Shown: positions 31,490-43,344 of the stretch, piece by piece
How the letters are laid out: each line of letters opens with the position of its first letter
How positions within the stretch are numbered: position 1 is the first letter of the stretch
From: Halicephalobus mephisto
Lineage: Eukaryota; Nematoda; Chromadorea; Rhabditida; Panagrolaimidae
Direction of reading: 5' to 3'
Assembly: GCA_009193035.1 (NCBI GenBank)
Contig: SWDT01000196.1
Span: 61,506-125,505, forward strand
DNA: 64,000 nt
Notes under the pieces: model-generated
What the model was told of the DNA's origin: nothing
Seen by the model: only the letters and a program-made list of their open reading frames with translations
Database searches by the model: none
Position numbers and translations under genes: made by a program

Positions 31490-34400
31490 ATGATGCGTGA
31501 TTACTACGATGCTGAAGAGATCGATGATGAGCTTTTGGAGGTGGAAGTAGGAATCTTTGCTTTATCGTTGAATTCGAACGGATTGAAGTCTCCCGGCTAC
31601 ACGAATTACAAAATGTTCCCAACTCAACACATCAAACTATTTCTGCCATTCTTCATTGAAGAAATCCGACCAAGGGATGTCCGTGAACATCGTCGTCGTT
31701 TCGGATTAAGTGGGTTTTTTTATAAAATTTTAGAAAACAGCAGAAATAATTTGTTTCCTGAGTACTTTGATGTTAGTTGCAATTTTTGAAGACTTATTAA
31801 CAGTTTCATATATCGAAATTAATCCTAGAAGGTGGATAGAAGGTTATATACTCTGTACAATCCTGATTTAAAGTTTGTAGATATAGTTAGACAAAATATA
31901 ATTCAAAAAATTTAATTTTAAAATCACCACCGTTCCAAAATCAAAATTGTAGGATACTTGAATTTCTAGTAGATTCTGGAAATTTACACCGAGACTATTT
32001 CGTAAAAATGTTAATTTTCGACTTTTTATAGTATATACTAAACTGCAAAACCATAAAATTACGAAATAATCATCCTACAACACCAAAATTTTAGGTCACT
32101 TTAGTTTCTGGAAATTCGTGACAAGACAATTTTGCAACAATGCTAGTTTTTAATTTTTGTAATAATTTGGTAGTGTGATTTTAATTTGCAATTGATTTAT
32201 TCAGGTGGAAATGATGCCCGGAATTTTGAAGAAGCTCTGAAAATTGATAACAGCGACATACGTTGTCAAAGTATATTTGCTTTTCTCGCTAATGCTCTGG
32301 ATGACGTTAATGTTGCCGGCGAATTCGCTGAATGGTTTGTTAGTCATGGTAAGAACGAAAACATGATAGATTTATCGCATCTCCAATACATGGATAAAGA
32401 AGCTTTTGCCGTTTATGAGTACCATATTCTTGGAATTGGAAACGAAAAAGCCCACAATGACAACGTTGATCGAATTGCCGGATTGCTCTTCTTGGACGAG
32501 ATTATCCGTTATCTGATCGATGTTTCCAAAGATCCCAGCTACATTGCCATCGGAAAAGAAATAGAAGAAATTTGGAATCAGAAAACTCAGTTTGGTAAGG
32601 GTTTTTAATTTTAACCTGATTTCTGTGAGAAATCCTGAACCTTTGAGAGCTTATGGAAACTTAGGACTGAAGGTTTTTGACTTTTTTAGAATCCGATGAA
32701 ATATTCTGAGATTTCCGATAATTTTTTGAAATTTTTTAAACCTTTTAGAATCCAGTGAAATATTCTGAAACCTTTGAAAACTTCACAAAAATATCTTTAA
32801 AACCAAAAAATTGATGTTCTGAGAAATTGTGTCTAGATAATTTAAAAAAAATTTAAATTTTCCGGTTTTTATAATAGTGTGGTTTTTTTCAGCTCGTTGG
32901 CGTGCCAGAAATCTCTTTATTATTAGACTGATGCATGCTCAATCCAACAAAAAAGTACCAAAATTCTGGTTCAATGAATTTCTTTTGGCTTGTGATCTTC
33001 ATCCGAGGACTAGACCGATCGCGATTTACCTGGAACCAGACTACAAAACGATAAATATGAAATACGGTGCTCATTTGAAGGCTATGAATATTCCTACAAA
33101 AATCCATCTGGAATTTGCGGATGAATCTTATTGTCCATCTAAGCCTAGATTACAATCTGAATTCGGACAACGACCAGATACGGTAGATGGATTAATTAGT
33201 TCGTCTTATACCCTTCGTGGATATCAAGAAGAATTAGCAAAAAATGCTAAAAATGGACAAAATACAATTATTTGTGCTCCAACAGGATCTGGAAAAACAA
33301 TTGTTGCTTTGGATATTATTTTGAATCATCTACGTCAGAAACGTCAATGTAATCAGACGGCAAGAGTAGTTTTGTTTGTTCCAACTATTCCATTAGTTGA
33401 ACAACAATATCGAACAATATATTCTCATATTAGAACGGAATTTTATGTGACGAAAATGTCAGGAGCAGAAAAAGCAACTTCTAGTCAAGGTGATCAAGCA
33501 ATAGTGGTCATGGCAGGTGATGTTTGTGTGATGACTCCGCAGATTTTTGTTAATATGGTTCTTACTCCTTTGAACAAACAAAAAATTTATATTGAGGATT
33601 TTACTTTGATGGTATTTGATGAATGTCATCATTGTGCTCAACAACATCCATATAATGTTGTTATGAGTAATGTTAGGAAGTCTTCTATAAAGCCTCAGAT
33701 TGTGGGATTGACGGCTTCTGTAGGAACTGGTAAAGCGTAAGTTTTTATTTTTGTAATAAGCACAGTACCCCGTTTTTAGTACGGTAGTTTGGTAATTGTG
33801 ACTTTTTTGGGTATATAATAGTAGTTTTATATATGAAAATTAATTTTAGATGATAAGTAGAGGGTTGTATACCTTATACAACCCTAATTTAGAATTTTCT
33901 AAATTTATTCGAACAGAATATAGTTGTAAAACTTTGATTTCGAAATCACTATGGCGAAAATTCAAAATTAATACGTAGGTTACTTTAGGCTTCTAAGAAA
34001 TCCTAAAAATTCGCGTCAAAACCGTTTTTAAAAATAATTATTTCTAGTTTTTATAGGACATGATTGATTGTGCAATAACCGTTGTAAAAAAACCAAAATT
34101 ATAAGTTATGTTAGTTTCTAAAAAATCCCATAAAGATAACTTTGCAATAATACTCATTTTTAATTTTTATGATAGTGTGATTACTGTAGATTATTTAATA
34201 TTTTAGAAAAGGTGTTAATCAAATTGATCCTAATGAGTGTCTTCGTCACATTATTGGGCTATGTGCTAGATTGGATGCTTCTACGATTAGTTCAGTTCGG
34301 AAAGAGGAAAATTTGCAAGAACTTCGTCAAGTAGTAGCTGATCCTATTGATGAATTTATTTCTGTTCCACCTAGTATAGAAGATGAATTTGCTCATAATT

Positions 34401-36474
34401 TGGCTTTATTTATGGACAGTATTCAGAAAAAAATGAAACGAGTTTTGGAAGATCTGTCTTCGGAAGAACCTTTGATTTTAAAGAAAATGAATCTTCCTTT
34501 GGAAGAAAGAAGTATGATTAGGAATGGATCTAGCAAAACTGGAAGTTATTTTAGTAATGGTTTAATGGTTTTGCGGGATTTGGTTGAAAGAAAAATAATT
34601 AAAAATGAAAAAGACCGAATTTTAGTATTGAATATGATGAAACTTATTCAGAAATGTTATTTGAGTTTGAAGATGAATGAATTATTTCCGGCTCGATTGG
34701 CACTTGAGTACTTGGAAAGAGAATTAAACGATTTTGAACAATTTGAATTGTCTAGAAGTAATGGATTGAGTAATAGATTGAATTCTGTCATACAAGATAT
34801 GAAAAGTTTGTTTTTTTTATTTTTAAAAGTAATTATAGTTTTTAGGAGCTATAAAGGAATTGGAAACTTTGGTTGATAAATCTGAAAACAAGGAAATTTT
34901 AAATAAGTTGTTTAAACTTATTAAAGATCAATATAGAAATTCTCAAAATTCAAGAATAATTATTTTTGTGACTTTGAGGAAAACAGCTCCTCAATTGAGA
35001 GATTACATAGGAAATCATCCGGATGTTGTGAGTACTTTTGGAAGGAAGAAAGTTGGTTACATTACTAGTTCTAATCAGACTTTTTCGAATTTTGGACAAA
35101 GTAAAGAAGAACAAACAAAAACTTTAGAAAGATTTAGAGAAGGACAAATAAATATTTTGATTGCTACTTCGGTTGCTGAAGAAGGTATAGATGTGGCTGA
35201 TTGTAATCTGGTTATTAAATACAATAGTGTTGGAAATGAAACATCGTTTATTCAAAGAAAAGGACGTGCAAGGGATATGGATAGTCGGTCGGTTCTTTTA
35301 GCTCTTGATTATGACACTAAACAGAGAGAATATATGAATTTGATGAAAACATATCAGATGAATCAGTGTATTAATATTCTTCAATTGATGCCAGAAAGTG
35401 AACTTAAGAAAAAAGTAAGGTTTTGGTATAAGGGAAATAAATGATTTTAGATGGGGATATTATGGGAGTAGATAAGGTTTTTTGGATATTTATTGGTGAT
35501 TTCATATATGGGAATTAGTTTTAGAAGGTAGAGGGGTATGTATCCTGTATAACTCTAATCTAAAAGTTTTTAGTTTTAAGAAGAATAATCCTAAAAAAAC
35601 CGCGGAAGTTTAAAGTACTTTAGTTTCTAAAAAATACTAGAAATTCTCTTCGAGACAATTTATAAAAAATTTTTATATATGATTGATTACGAAATAAGTA
35701 TTAAACAAAACTGAAATTAGAAGTTATTTCAAGTTCTAGAAACTTTTTAAAATTTCCCTTGAGAAAATTTTGGAACAATTAACATTTTATTTTTCTGATA
35801 GTATGATTGTTGAATATTTTTAATATGGATGTTTTAGATATTGAATGAACAGAGGGAAATGGAAGAAGAAGAAAGACAAAATGTCGAAAAAGCTAAGTTA
35901 ATTGCAAGACAATTGAAAACAATTTATCAGTTAGTTTGTACTAGTTGTGGTACTGATATTTGTAGCAGTAGTGAACTCAAGTTTTTGAACGATAATCATG
36001 TGATTGTATGTTCTCCGGGATGTTGGAAAAACACTTTTGTAAAATCTAGAATGAGTTCGAAATTAAGAAAAGTAAGTTTTTGGAAATTTTAAAAATGATA
36101 ATATTTATTTTTAGGCTTTTGAATATGATATAGGAACCTTTTGTGGAGATTGGTACTGTGGATGTGGGAGAATTAGAGGCGAAGTGATGAAATATGGAGA
36201 TGTTTTCTTGCCTGCAATTTTGAAGGATGGTTTTAGGTTGATGGATCGTGATAGAATTCCAAAAGAAATGAACCAGAAAATAACGTGGAAAAGAATTACT
36301 GAACAGTATTTTACGATTTCTTCTATTGAACCAAGTGATATTCGTGATATGGCTTCTTCTCTGGATGATTATGAAGATATTTATCGGTCTGCAGTTGAGA
36401 TTGAATTGGAAAATTTGAATATTATGGCTAAACCGGTTATTCGGTCTCCTAGGCCAGATTTGGAGGATATGTGA
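31490..36474 (+). CDS. RIG-I-like (DRH-type) DECH-box RNA helicase
   Basis: Seven exons encode 1071 residues: 31490-31709, 32205-32594, 32893-33736, 34207-34805, 34846-35414, 35838-36071 and 36115-36474. An N-terminal helical region of about 300 residues precedes the SF2 core: motif I APTGSGKT (near 331), motif II DECHH (near 446), motif III LTAS, and in RecA2 TSVAEEGIDVADCNLV and motif VI IQRKGRARDMDSR (near 820). The C-terminal domain holds the RIG-I zinc site CTSCGTDIC...GDWYCGCGRIRGEV. This set is found in C. elegans DRH-1/DRH-3, dsRNA-stimulated ATPases acting with Dicer and RdRPs in antiviral and endogenous small-RNA pathways. I cannot tell which DRH it is. Length lies between DRH-1 and DRH-3. 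Introns are long and AT-rich. Confidence 0.93.
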
Positions 36475-36852
36475 AGTTTTGAGAAATCTTTATTGTTTCT
36501 AGTTTAATGAAAAGAATAATTGTTATGAAGAGCGAGTTCGTTGTTATTGTTTTTGTTCTTGGAAAGTTTAATGAAAATTTCAAGTTTATTTCGAGACTTG
36601 TGGAATTGCGAAATTTTAAAATTGATGACTTAAGGGACATGGATTATAAATTTTTTTATTTTTGTAAATTGAAAAATTATATTTTTATTTTTTGAAATTA
36701 AAAAATTATTTTTTTATTTTTGTAAATTGAAAAATTATTTTTTTATATAAAAAGGAAATTTTTGAAATGTTTGTCAAAGTAAAATTGAAATTTATTTTTA
36801 TTTAATGAGGAAATTACCATAATTGGAGATCATTTGTAATGGAAATTTTTAT
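36475..36852. other. AT-rich 3' spacer between the helicase and a Gly-rich peptide gene
   Basis: A 378-bp convergent intergenic region made mostly of AAATTGAAAAATTATTTTT-type repeats. No gene or regulatory element was recognised. Confidence 0.5.
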
Positions 36853-37169
36853 TTATCTTCGAAATCCGCCCATCATTCCCATGACTGCTCCGGCCATGGC
36901 TCCTCGGAGAGCTCCTTGAACAGGTCCTCCACCTGGAGATACTTATTTGATAAAATAAGGATACTGTAGGTCTTACCTCCGTAGGGTCTTCCTCCGTACA
37001 TCCCCGGACCCCCGTAGGGACCTCCATAAGGGCCGAATTCATCGTGATGATGGTGGTGGTGATGATGACCGTACATCCCATAAGGTCCTCCGTACATCCC
37101 GGATCCTCCGTACCATTGACCAAATATGGCATTTACAAAAATAAATAAAAATAAAATTGTTTTTATCAT
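36853..37169 (-). CDS. Small secreted Gly/Tyr/His-rich peptide
   Basis: Exons 36977-37169 and 36853-36932 encode 90 residues. A signal peptide (MIKTILFLFIFVNAIFG) is followed by QWYGGSGMYGGPYGMYG, eight consecutive histidines, further GPYGGP repeats and a C-terminus GALRGAMAGAVMGMMGGFRR. Gly/Tyr-rich secreted peptides with a basic end are common among worm antimicrobial-like (NLP/CNC) and cuticular peptides, but similarity by composition is not homology. It is the first of three minus-strand small secreted genes here. Confidence 0.75.
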
Positions 37170-37398
37170 TTTTTTAAATATATAAAATTGAAAAATTTCG
37201 GCTTTTAAATAGTGCTTTTAGTGTGACCATTTGTCTAATGATTTGGGAAATTAATTTTTATTTTTTCGAATAACAAAAGTTTTGTGTCAACTTGGAAACA
37301 CCTGATTTCCTTTATTAAAAATGAAAACGCGGTTTTTCGAAACCAGTTTTGACATTTGTAACTTTGTTCTGAGGCCCACATTTGCGATAAAAAATGAA

Positions 37399-38413
37399 TC
37401 ATTTCTTCTTCCCGAATCCGAAACTGAAACATGTTAGACAAAAATTAAATCCGAATCCTCCGCCACCGTAACTGGGGTAGGAATAAGTAGGATAGTAGTA
37501 GGTCGGTTGCTGGTAGTATCTGGAAAAGTATAATTAAAAATTTTTAAATTACTAAAATTCGGTCCTGACGCGAAAAATAATTTTTGAAAATTTCAAAACT
37601 CTGTAACTTTGTTGAAACTTGTTATTTTCGAATAATCTTTTTTTTATACTGTAGCTAGAATCTTCCTCTATTTTATGAATACAAAAAATCTCAAATAATA
37701 ATTTAAAAAAAATAAAAAATGATTAAAAACTATTTCTAAAAAATGTGTTCTATTTTTCGTGTCGGGACCAAAATTGAACAACTTGTTTCTGGAATCCATA
37801 GAAGTATCTAAGCATTCTGCAACTTTGTAAAAGTAATTTAAAACAAAAATAACAACGGAATTTCGGTCCCAACAAGAATAATGTTTATTTTAATTTTTAT
37901 CGCGAATTTGAACTTAAAATTCAACTAAATTTTTGTATTTTTTAAACAAATTTAGTTTCGAAATCTTGCAATATTTTTTTGTGTTTAAATAATACAAAAA
38001 ATTGGACAAAAATATTTTGAAAATTATAAAAAAAAGAAAATAAACAATATTCGTATCGGGACCAAAATTATGTAAATAAATTTTTTTTAAAGATAATTTT
38101 TAAATTTTTTTTAAAGATAATTTTTAAAAAAATTTTTAAAGTAATTTTTAAAAAAATTTTTTAAAGTAATTTTTAAAATTCTTTACACTTACACTGGTTG
38201 ATACTGTGGATAAGGATATATCGGCTGGGTTGTTTGATAGTGTCTATTTTCCAATTGGTAGTATTTGTAAGTCCGGGGTTTGTAGATCAACGTGTCAGCA
38301 TCGGCGGACAAATTTTCAGAAAAATGAAGTTGAGTGTTTTTCCTGATCGAAGCTCCTCTTGATTCTACAGGAAACAAAAATCCGAAAAAAAGAAAAAAAA
38401 CAATAAAATTCAT
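37399..38413 (-). CDS. Small secreted Tyr/Pro-rich protein ending in CLTCFSFGFGKKK
   Basis: Exons 38193-38413 and 37399-37519 encode 113 residues. The signal peptide (MNFIVFFLFFGFLFPVES) is followed by a polar segment, then YPYPQYQPVYYQQPTYYYPT. The short cysteine-bearing end is GGGGFGFNFCLTCFSFGFGK and KK. No domain is recognised. A secreted structural or peptide role is plausible. The 673-bp intron contains an R2 element (37561-37769). Confidence 0.7.
37561..37769. mobile_element. Non-autonomous TIR element family R2, copy 2
   Basis: A 209-bp copy of the element at 22935-23144. It has the same ends (GGTCCTGACGCGAAAAATA ... TATTTTTCGTGTCGGGACC) and a near-identical interior, including ATACTGTAGCTAGAATCTTC. 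It sits in an intron of the Tyr/Pro-rich gene. Confidence 0.85.
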
Positions 38414-38522
38414 TTTGAAGAAAAATGAATTTCGAAAAATTGAAATTGAACCATTTCAAAAAAGTTCAAATTGGTTTCGAACCTCGAGGTTTTATGGGGT
38501 CTTGTTTTATTTCGGAAAAAGG

Positions 38523-39659
38523 TTAACGAATAGGACAAGGTTTAAAGTCTTTCTTCAAGAGCTTCTGGTAGAGGTCCGCGGGGACCTGGGACCAGAGGAG
38601 GATGCCGGAGGGCTGCAAGTCGTCTTTAGGCATGTAGAGACACGTGCTCAGCTGGAGGGCTTTAGTTCCGTCGTTTATAGTACCTGAACAAAAGTAATTA
38701 AAAAAAAATAATTTAAAAAATAATAATAATTCTAAAAAAATAATAATTTTTAATAAAAAGTACTAATTTTTTATAGAAAAAAATTTTATAAATTAAAAAT
38801 TATATTGTTTATAAAAAGCAACAATTTTTAAAAAGTAATTATTTTCATAAAAAAATATTTTTAAAAAATGATTATTTTCGGAAATTACTGTACTTTCAAA
38901 AAGATGATTATTTTCGTGAATTACTGTATTTTTAAGAAGTAATTATTTTCGGAAATTACTGTATTTTTAAGAAGTAATTATTTTCGTAAAAAATTATTTT
39001 TAAAAAATGATTATTTTCGTAAATTATTGTACTTTTAAAAACAATTTACCAGATAAAAGATAATCTTTTCCGATTTTTAGATTGACTTCCCCACAGGCAG
39101 CTGAGGATGACGGTGTGAAAACTTTATTTGGCATCAAGGAAGTATGATTCTAAAAAATTTATTTTATTTAAAAAAACAAAAATTACAAACTTTGAAAATT
39201 TCCAAATGTTGTACCGTATACTCGATAGAATTTCCGAGATTTTGTCTTCCGAGGATTCTAGCATGGGAAACTGTAAATTTTCAAATTTAATAATTTAAGT
39301 AAAAAACGAAAATAAAATTGTTGGATTGTGCATTATTTGAGTGGAAGTTTGTATAACTTTGGTCCCGAAGGGAAATACCCTGATTACCAACAGAAAGTGT
39401 ACGATAGCTTTTTGGCGGGAATTTTAAAATTGCACAAGAATTTCGTAAATTTGTGATTTATCTCGTGCCCTTCGGGTTCATAAAGTTATTTCCACATTTT
39501 TCTCGTCTACATGCGGATCCGGATTCCCCAGCGATGATCCAACAAAAACTTACTCCAAAATGCTCTACAGTAAGACGTCTGTTGAGTCGGTGGGACACAT
39601 TTACAGGCGTCTACAGTAACGAAACCGAAAATTAGGACAATTGTCGGAAAAAAGTACAT
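38523..39659 (-). CDS. TIMP-like metalloproteinase inhibitor (single NTR domain)
   Basis: Exons 39554-39659, 39191-39270, 39050-39149 and 38523-38683 encode 148 residues. After the signal peptide (MYFFPTIVLIFGFVTVDA) the mature protein begins CKCVPP, the free N-terminal C-x-C that chelates the catalytic zinc of metalloproteinases in TIMPs. Then come SHARILGRQ, YTVQHLEIFKN, FTPSSSAACGEVNLKIGKDY, LLSG and LQLSTCLYMP, the OB-fold core with conserved cysteines, and a final CPIR. Only the N-terminal domain is present, as in C. elegans TIMP-like proteins (CRI-2 group), whereas vertebrate TIMPs add a C-terminal domain. Extracellular location is expected. An imperfect tandem repeat lies in the third intron. 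Confidence 0.88.
38860..39045. repeat. Tandem repeat, unit about 45 bp (GATTATTTTCGGAAATTACT)
   Basis: Four imperfect units of GATTATTTTCGnAAATTACTGT, then ACTTTnAAAAA, lie in the third intron of the TIMP gene. Confidence 0.75.
39330..39535 (+). repeat. Dispersed repeat family R1, copy 2
   Basis: The core GGTCCCGAAGGGAAATACCC is preceded by GGATTGTGCATTATTTGAGT and followed by GATTTATCTCGTGCCCTTCG and CTACATGCGGATCCGGATTC. It shares this order with the copy at 54205-54405 (reverse orientation) and, less completely, with 18340-18540. It lies in the first intron of the TIMP gene. Confidence 0.75.
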
Positions 39660-40005
39660 TTTTAAACAACCTGAAAAAATAAAAAATATTTCGAAAAATC
39701 ACGCACGATCAATAAAAGTAAAAAAACAAGGTTCGTTTTATAAACAATCAGAAAATTGTAAAAAACGAAAACAGACAATTTTTGCGAAATTCTCTCGACG
39801 CGAATTTTCAGAAATCTCAGTAGTTTAAAATTCTAATTTTTTTAAAAAATATTTCGTAATTATTTTTGTTCCAAAAATCAAATTTTTTTTTTCACAAAAT
39901 GGTCCTGAGGGGAATTCCTCAAAGTTTTTAGAAAGTACAGTAATCTAGATTTTTGTTTCGTGTGCTATTTATTTATTAATTTTAAAAGACCTCATAGTTA
40001 ATCAT

Positions 40006-41622
40006 CTGATATTATAAAAAAGCGAAAACGAGAGTTGTTATGAAATTGTCCCGATGCGAATATCAGGGATTTTATAAAAACTACAGTAACATGTGTGTTG
40101 ATTTCACCCAACAGTGATTTCGTAATTGTTATCGTACAATCATTTCTGCTTTTTTATAATATAAAATTGAAAGTTGTTATGAAATTGTCCCGACACGAAT
40201 GCCAAGAATCTTATAAAAACTACAGTAATATGTGTGTTGATTTCACCCAACAGTGATTTCGTCATTGTTATGCAGTCGAAGAACCTATTTCCGACGAGAT
40301 CCATTACTTGTATTACAAAAATTAGAAATAAGTTTTTTTGCAAAATGGTCCCGAGGGGATTTTTGGAAGTTACAGTAACCTTTATGATAATTTTAGTTTC
40401 GTCCAATATTGATTTTGTATTTTTTACAATTATAACCTTCTTAGATAGATCCAGAAAATCCTAACTTAAGGTTATAGAGGTATCAAAGTTCTTATTTATC
40501 TTCTGGAGTTAGTTTTAATGCATGGAAATATCAATATATGCCCGAAAAACATAACTAACATAACTAACATCACAACATCCCACCAGAAGTTCGTTATTTT
40601 GCTTGTATTACAAATTTTAGAAATTACTAAAGTTAATTAGTAACTGTAACAGTGATTAATGAAAATTGTTGAAAAATTATTATAAAAATTATTAAAATAA
40701 AAATTATTATAAATAATATTTTTAAAAAGTTTATAAATAATAAAGTTGAAAATTTTATATGAAAAATAAAAATTAAAAGTTTTTATATAAAAAATAAAAA
40801 TAAAAATTTTAAAATTTTACATGAAAAATATAAATAAAAATTTAAAAATTTTATGTGAAAAATAAAAATAAAAATTTTAAAATTTTATATGAAAAATAGA
40901 AATTAAAAAGCTTTATAAAGAAAATAAAAATTTTATATGAAAAGTAAAAATTAAAAAGTTTTATAAAGAAAATTAGAAAAAAAAACAAGGTTATACAAAA
41001 TATAAAGTACAAATTATTATATGAAATATTAAAACAGAAACTCATCGTGTAAAACAGAAAATAGAGGAAAAGTAATTTTAGAAAGTGACTCGATCACTCT
41101 CTCCCTCTCTCTCTCTCTCTCGCGTCGAAAGAGCAACCCTCTCACGTGAATCACCCGCTAGACTAGGACAGAGGATCGACTTAGTGATTCATCCCTGGGG
41201 AAATACGGAAAAGAACAAAGTGATTATTGATCAGTTAATCCGCAAAATAAATTCTTTTTTAATAAAGTTCAAAATTAATAATCATAATTTAAATTTAATT
41301 TTTCGAAATGTCTACGAGTAATGAAATCTGTCTCCAGTAAGTTCGTAATTGTTATCATACAATCAGAGAAGTCATTGTCGGATGAAATCAATGTGCAGCT
41401 TACTGTAGTTTTTATAAGATTCTTGGCATTCGTGTCGGGACAATTTCATAACAACTTTCAATTTTATATTATAAAAAAGCAGAAATGATTGTACGATAAC
41501 AATTAAGAAATCATTGTTGGGTGAAATCAATGCGCAGGTTACTGTAGTTTTTATAAGATCCATGACATTCGCGTTGGGACAATTTCACAACAACTCTCGT
41601 TTCTGTTTTTTTATAATATCAA
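40006..41622. mobile_element. Foldback element with ~260-bp inverted repeats
   Basis: The left arm (40006-40270) and the right arm (41350-41622) are reverse complements. Each arm is itself two tandem copies of a unit of about 130 bp (GAAATTGTCCCGACACGAAT ... TTGATTTCACCCAACAGTGA). The centre is AT-rich low-complexity DNA plus a CT microsatellite (41095-41120) and a unique GC-richer stretch (41120-41220). No transposase was found, so it is a non-autonomous foldback-type element. Confidence 0.8.
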
Positions 41623-42181
41623 ATATAAGATTATTTCTTCCATAAAAAAGATAATTTTACAAAAATCTACTTTTGTTAATTACTTGGATAGTGTCTAATT
41701 TTTGTAATTATAAAAAATAAAATAATTTTCTTATTTAAAAAATTCTGAATTTTTTTGACTTTATTGCTAAATCAGAAAACTTTGTAGAATATCAATTTAA
41801 AAAAATAAATACCGTCTAGGAGTATTTTTTTAAATGTCCAGGTTCCTGAAAAGATTACAGTAAATTTAGAATTTCTTCAAAATGAAAATAAATGTACTGT
41901 ATTGTGTGTATTAAAATCGGAACTCAGAGTTCGAAGTCGAAATTTGAAATTTTTACAATATGATAACTTTTGTAAATTTTTTATTTAAAAAACTTCTTTT
42001 CTGTATTATGTAATTTGACAGTTAGAATCTGATATTTTGGATATTCTGAATCCAAATATGACTCATAATTGGTGTTCTAGCGCGGAAAGTCCGAACTTCG
42101 ACCTCTGTAAGGGATTCTAGTTTCTTCCCTTAATTGACAATTATTAACTGGTCACTTTATTCCAGTAGTCAACAATACAAA
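41623..42181. other. AT-rich spacer with no recognised gene
   Basis: Mostly low-complexity DNA with a few TACTGTA motifs. TTTATT at 42156 (AATAAA on the minus strand) could be the poly(A) signal of the minus-strand exon candidate that follows. Confidence 0.4.
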
Positions 42182-42330
42182 TTAACAACAACTCTTCGCG
42201 ACGTCGTCCGATTCTGTGGCGTCGCTTCTCTTTTTTTCTGATTCTGCCTCTCGTTTGGAGCACAAATTGAGTTTCTGCATCTCCAGGGTTTTCGTGTTAG
42301 GAATCTTCTCGCTTTCTGCGACAACCTCGA
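42182..42330 (-). CDS. Possible last exon with Rab-like Cys-Cys C-terminus (orphan)
   Basis: A GC-richer minus-strand stretch reads FEVVAESEKIPNTKTLEMQK, LNLCSKREAESEKKRSDATE and SDDVAKSCC, then stop, followed 21 bp later by AATAAA. A hydrophilic tail ending in two cysteines is typical of the prenylated hypervariable end of Rab GTPases. No GTPase-domain exon was found upstream before the LAMTOR3 gene, and the acceptor is weak. It may be a remnant, or coincidence. Confidence 0.3.
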
Positions 42331-43344
42331 ACTTTGACTTTCAACTTTGATAGTATACAGTACTCTGTTCCTTATTGTCAAAATTATAACTCAAAATAAA
42401 AATCGAAATTCTAATTTTCCATATTTAGATAAAATTCATAAATCCTTGTGACTCGAGAAATCCAGACATCCAATTTTATCAACTTAAATGAAAGAATATT
42501 TTACAGTAAGAAAAATTCATGTTTCTTAACACGAAAAATTGGAATTTCGATTTTCAATTCTGAGTTATAATTTTGATAATTTGAAAAATTGTTTTATTAA
42601 AGTTGAAAATCAAAGTTCGAAATTGAAATTTTGACTTTTCTTGCTGAGATCTGAATTGAAGATCATTTTGATTAGAAAAATTTGAATAAAATTCTAACCA
42701 TCAATTTAGGGAAAATAACTTCTTGAATAAAAAAGTTCATAAATGCCATCATCACGAAAAATCCAAATTCGACTTTGAACTTTAACTTTAATTTTGAACT
42801 TTAACTTTAATTTTGAACTTTAATTTTGACCTTGAACTGTGAACTTTAACTTTTACAAAACAGAGTAATGAAAACAAAAATTTTTTACTAACTTTAAAAA
42901 CCAAAAAATATCTTTTAAATTTTCTTTACTCTTTGGAAAAAGAATCCAGAATATGTCTCCGAGATCTTCTAAGATTAATATAGACTACGATTTTAGTTAT
43001 AGTTGAAATTAATAAAAATGTTCGAAAAATAAATTATTTAATTGAAGATGACACTAAAATTAATTATGAAATCAATGTTTTTCACTCTAATTTTTCTTAT
43101 TCAAATTTAAGCAATTGAAAATTGATTGTTTTTAAATTTACAATGTTTTTGTTAAATGATTTTGGTATTAAAATGCATTTTAATTTCATTTAAACGGAAT
43201 TTGCGCGCGCTTTGGGCGTTGTGCGCCGACTGCCAACGTTGCTTTTTCGATTTTCTCGAGCACGCGCCTGAACTTTAGCCGACTTTTTCTCATAGAATTT
43301 ATTTCCTAAATTTTCTTGCTTCACTCATTTCATTAATTCCACTG
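42331..43344. other. AT-rich region upstream of LAMTOR3
   Basis: A 1-kb stretch dominated by AACTTTAACTTTAATTTTG-like repeats to 42850. GC-rich DNA (TTGCGCGCGCTTTGGGCGTT, near 43201) before the LAMTOR3 start is probably its promoter. No exon was recognised. Confidence 0.4.

Noticed and set aside
41085..41321. Plus-strand ORF starting MTRSLSPSLSLSRVERATLS
   Set aside because: It begins in a CT microsatellite within the foldback element. No splice sites or similarity.
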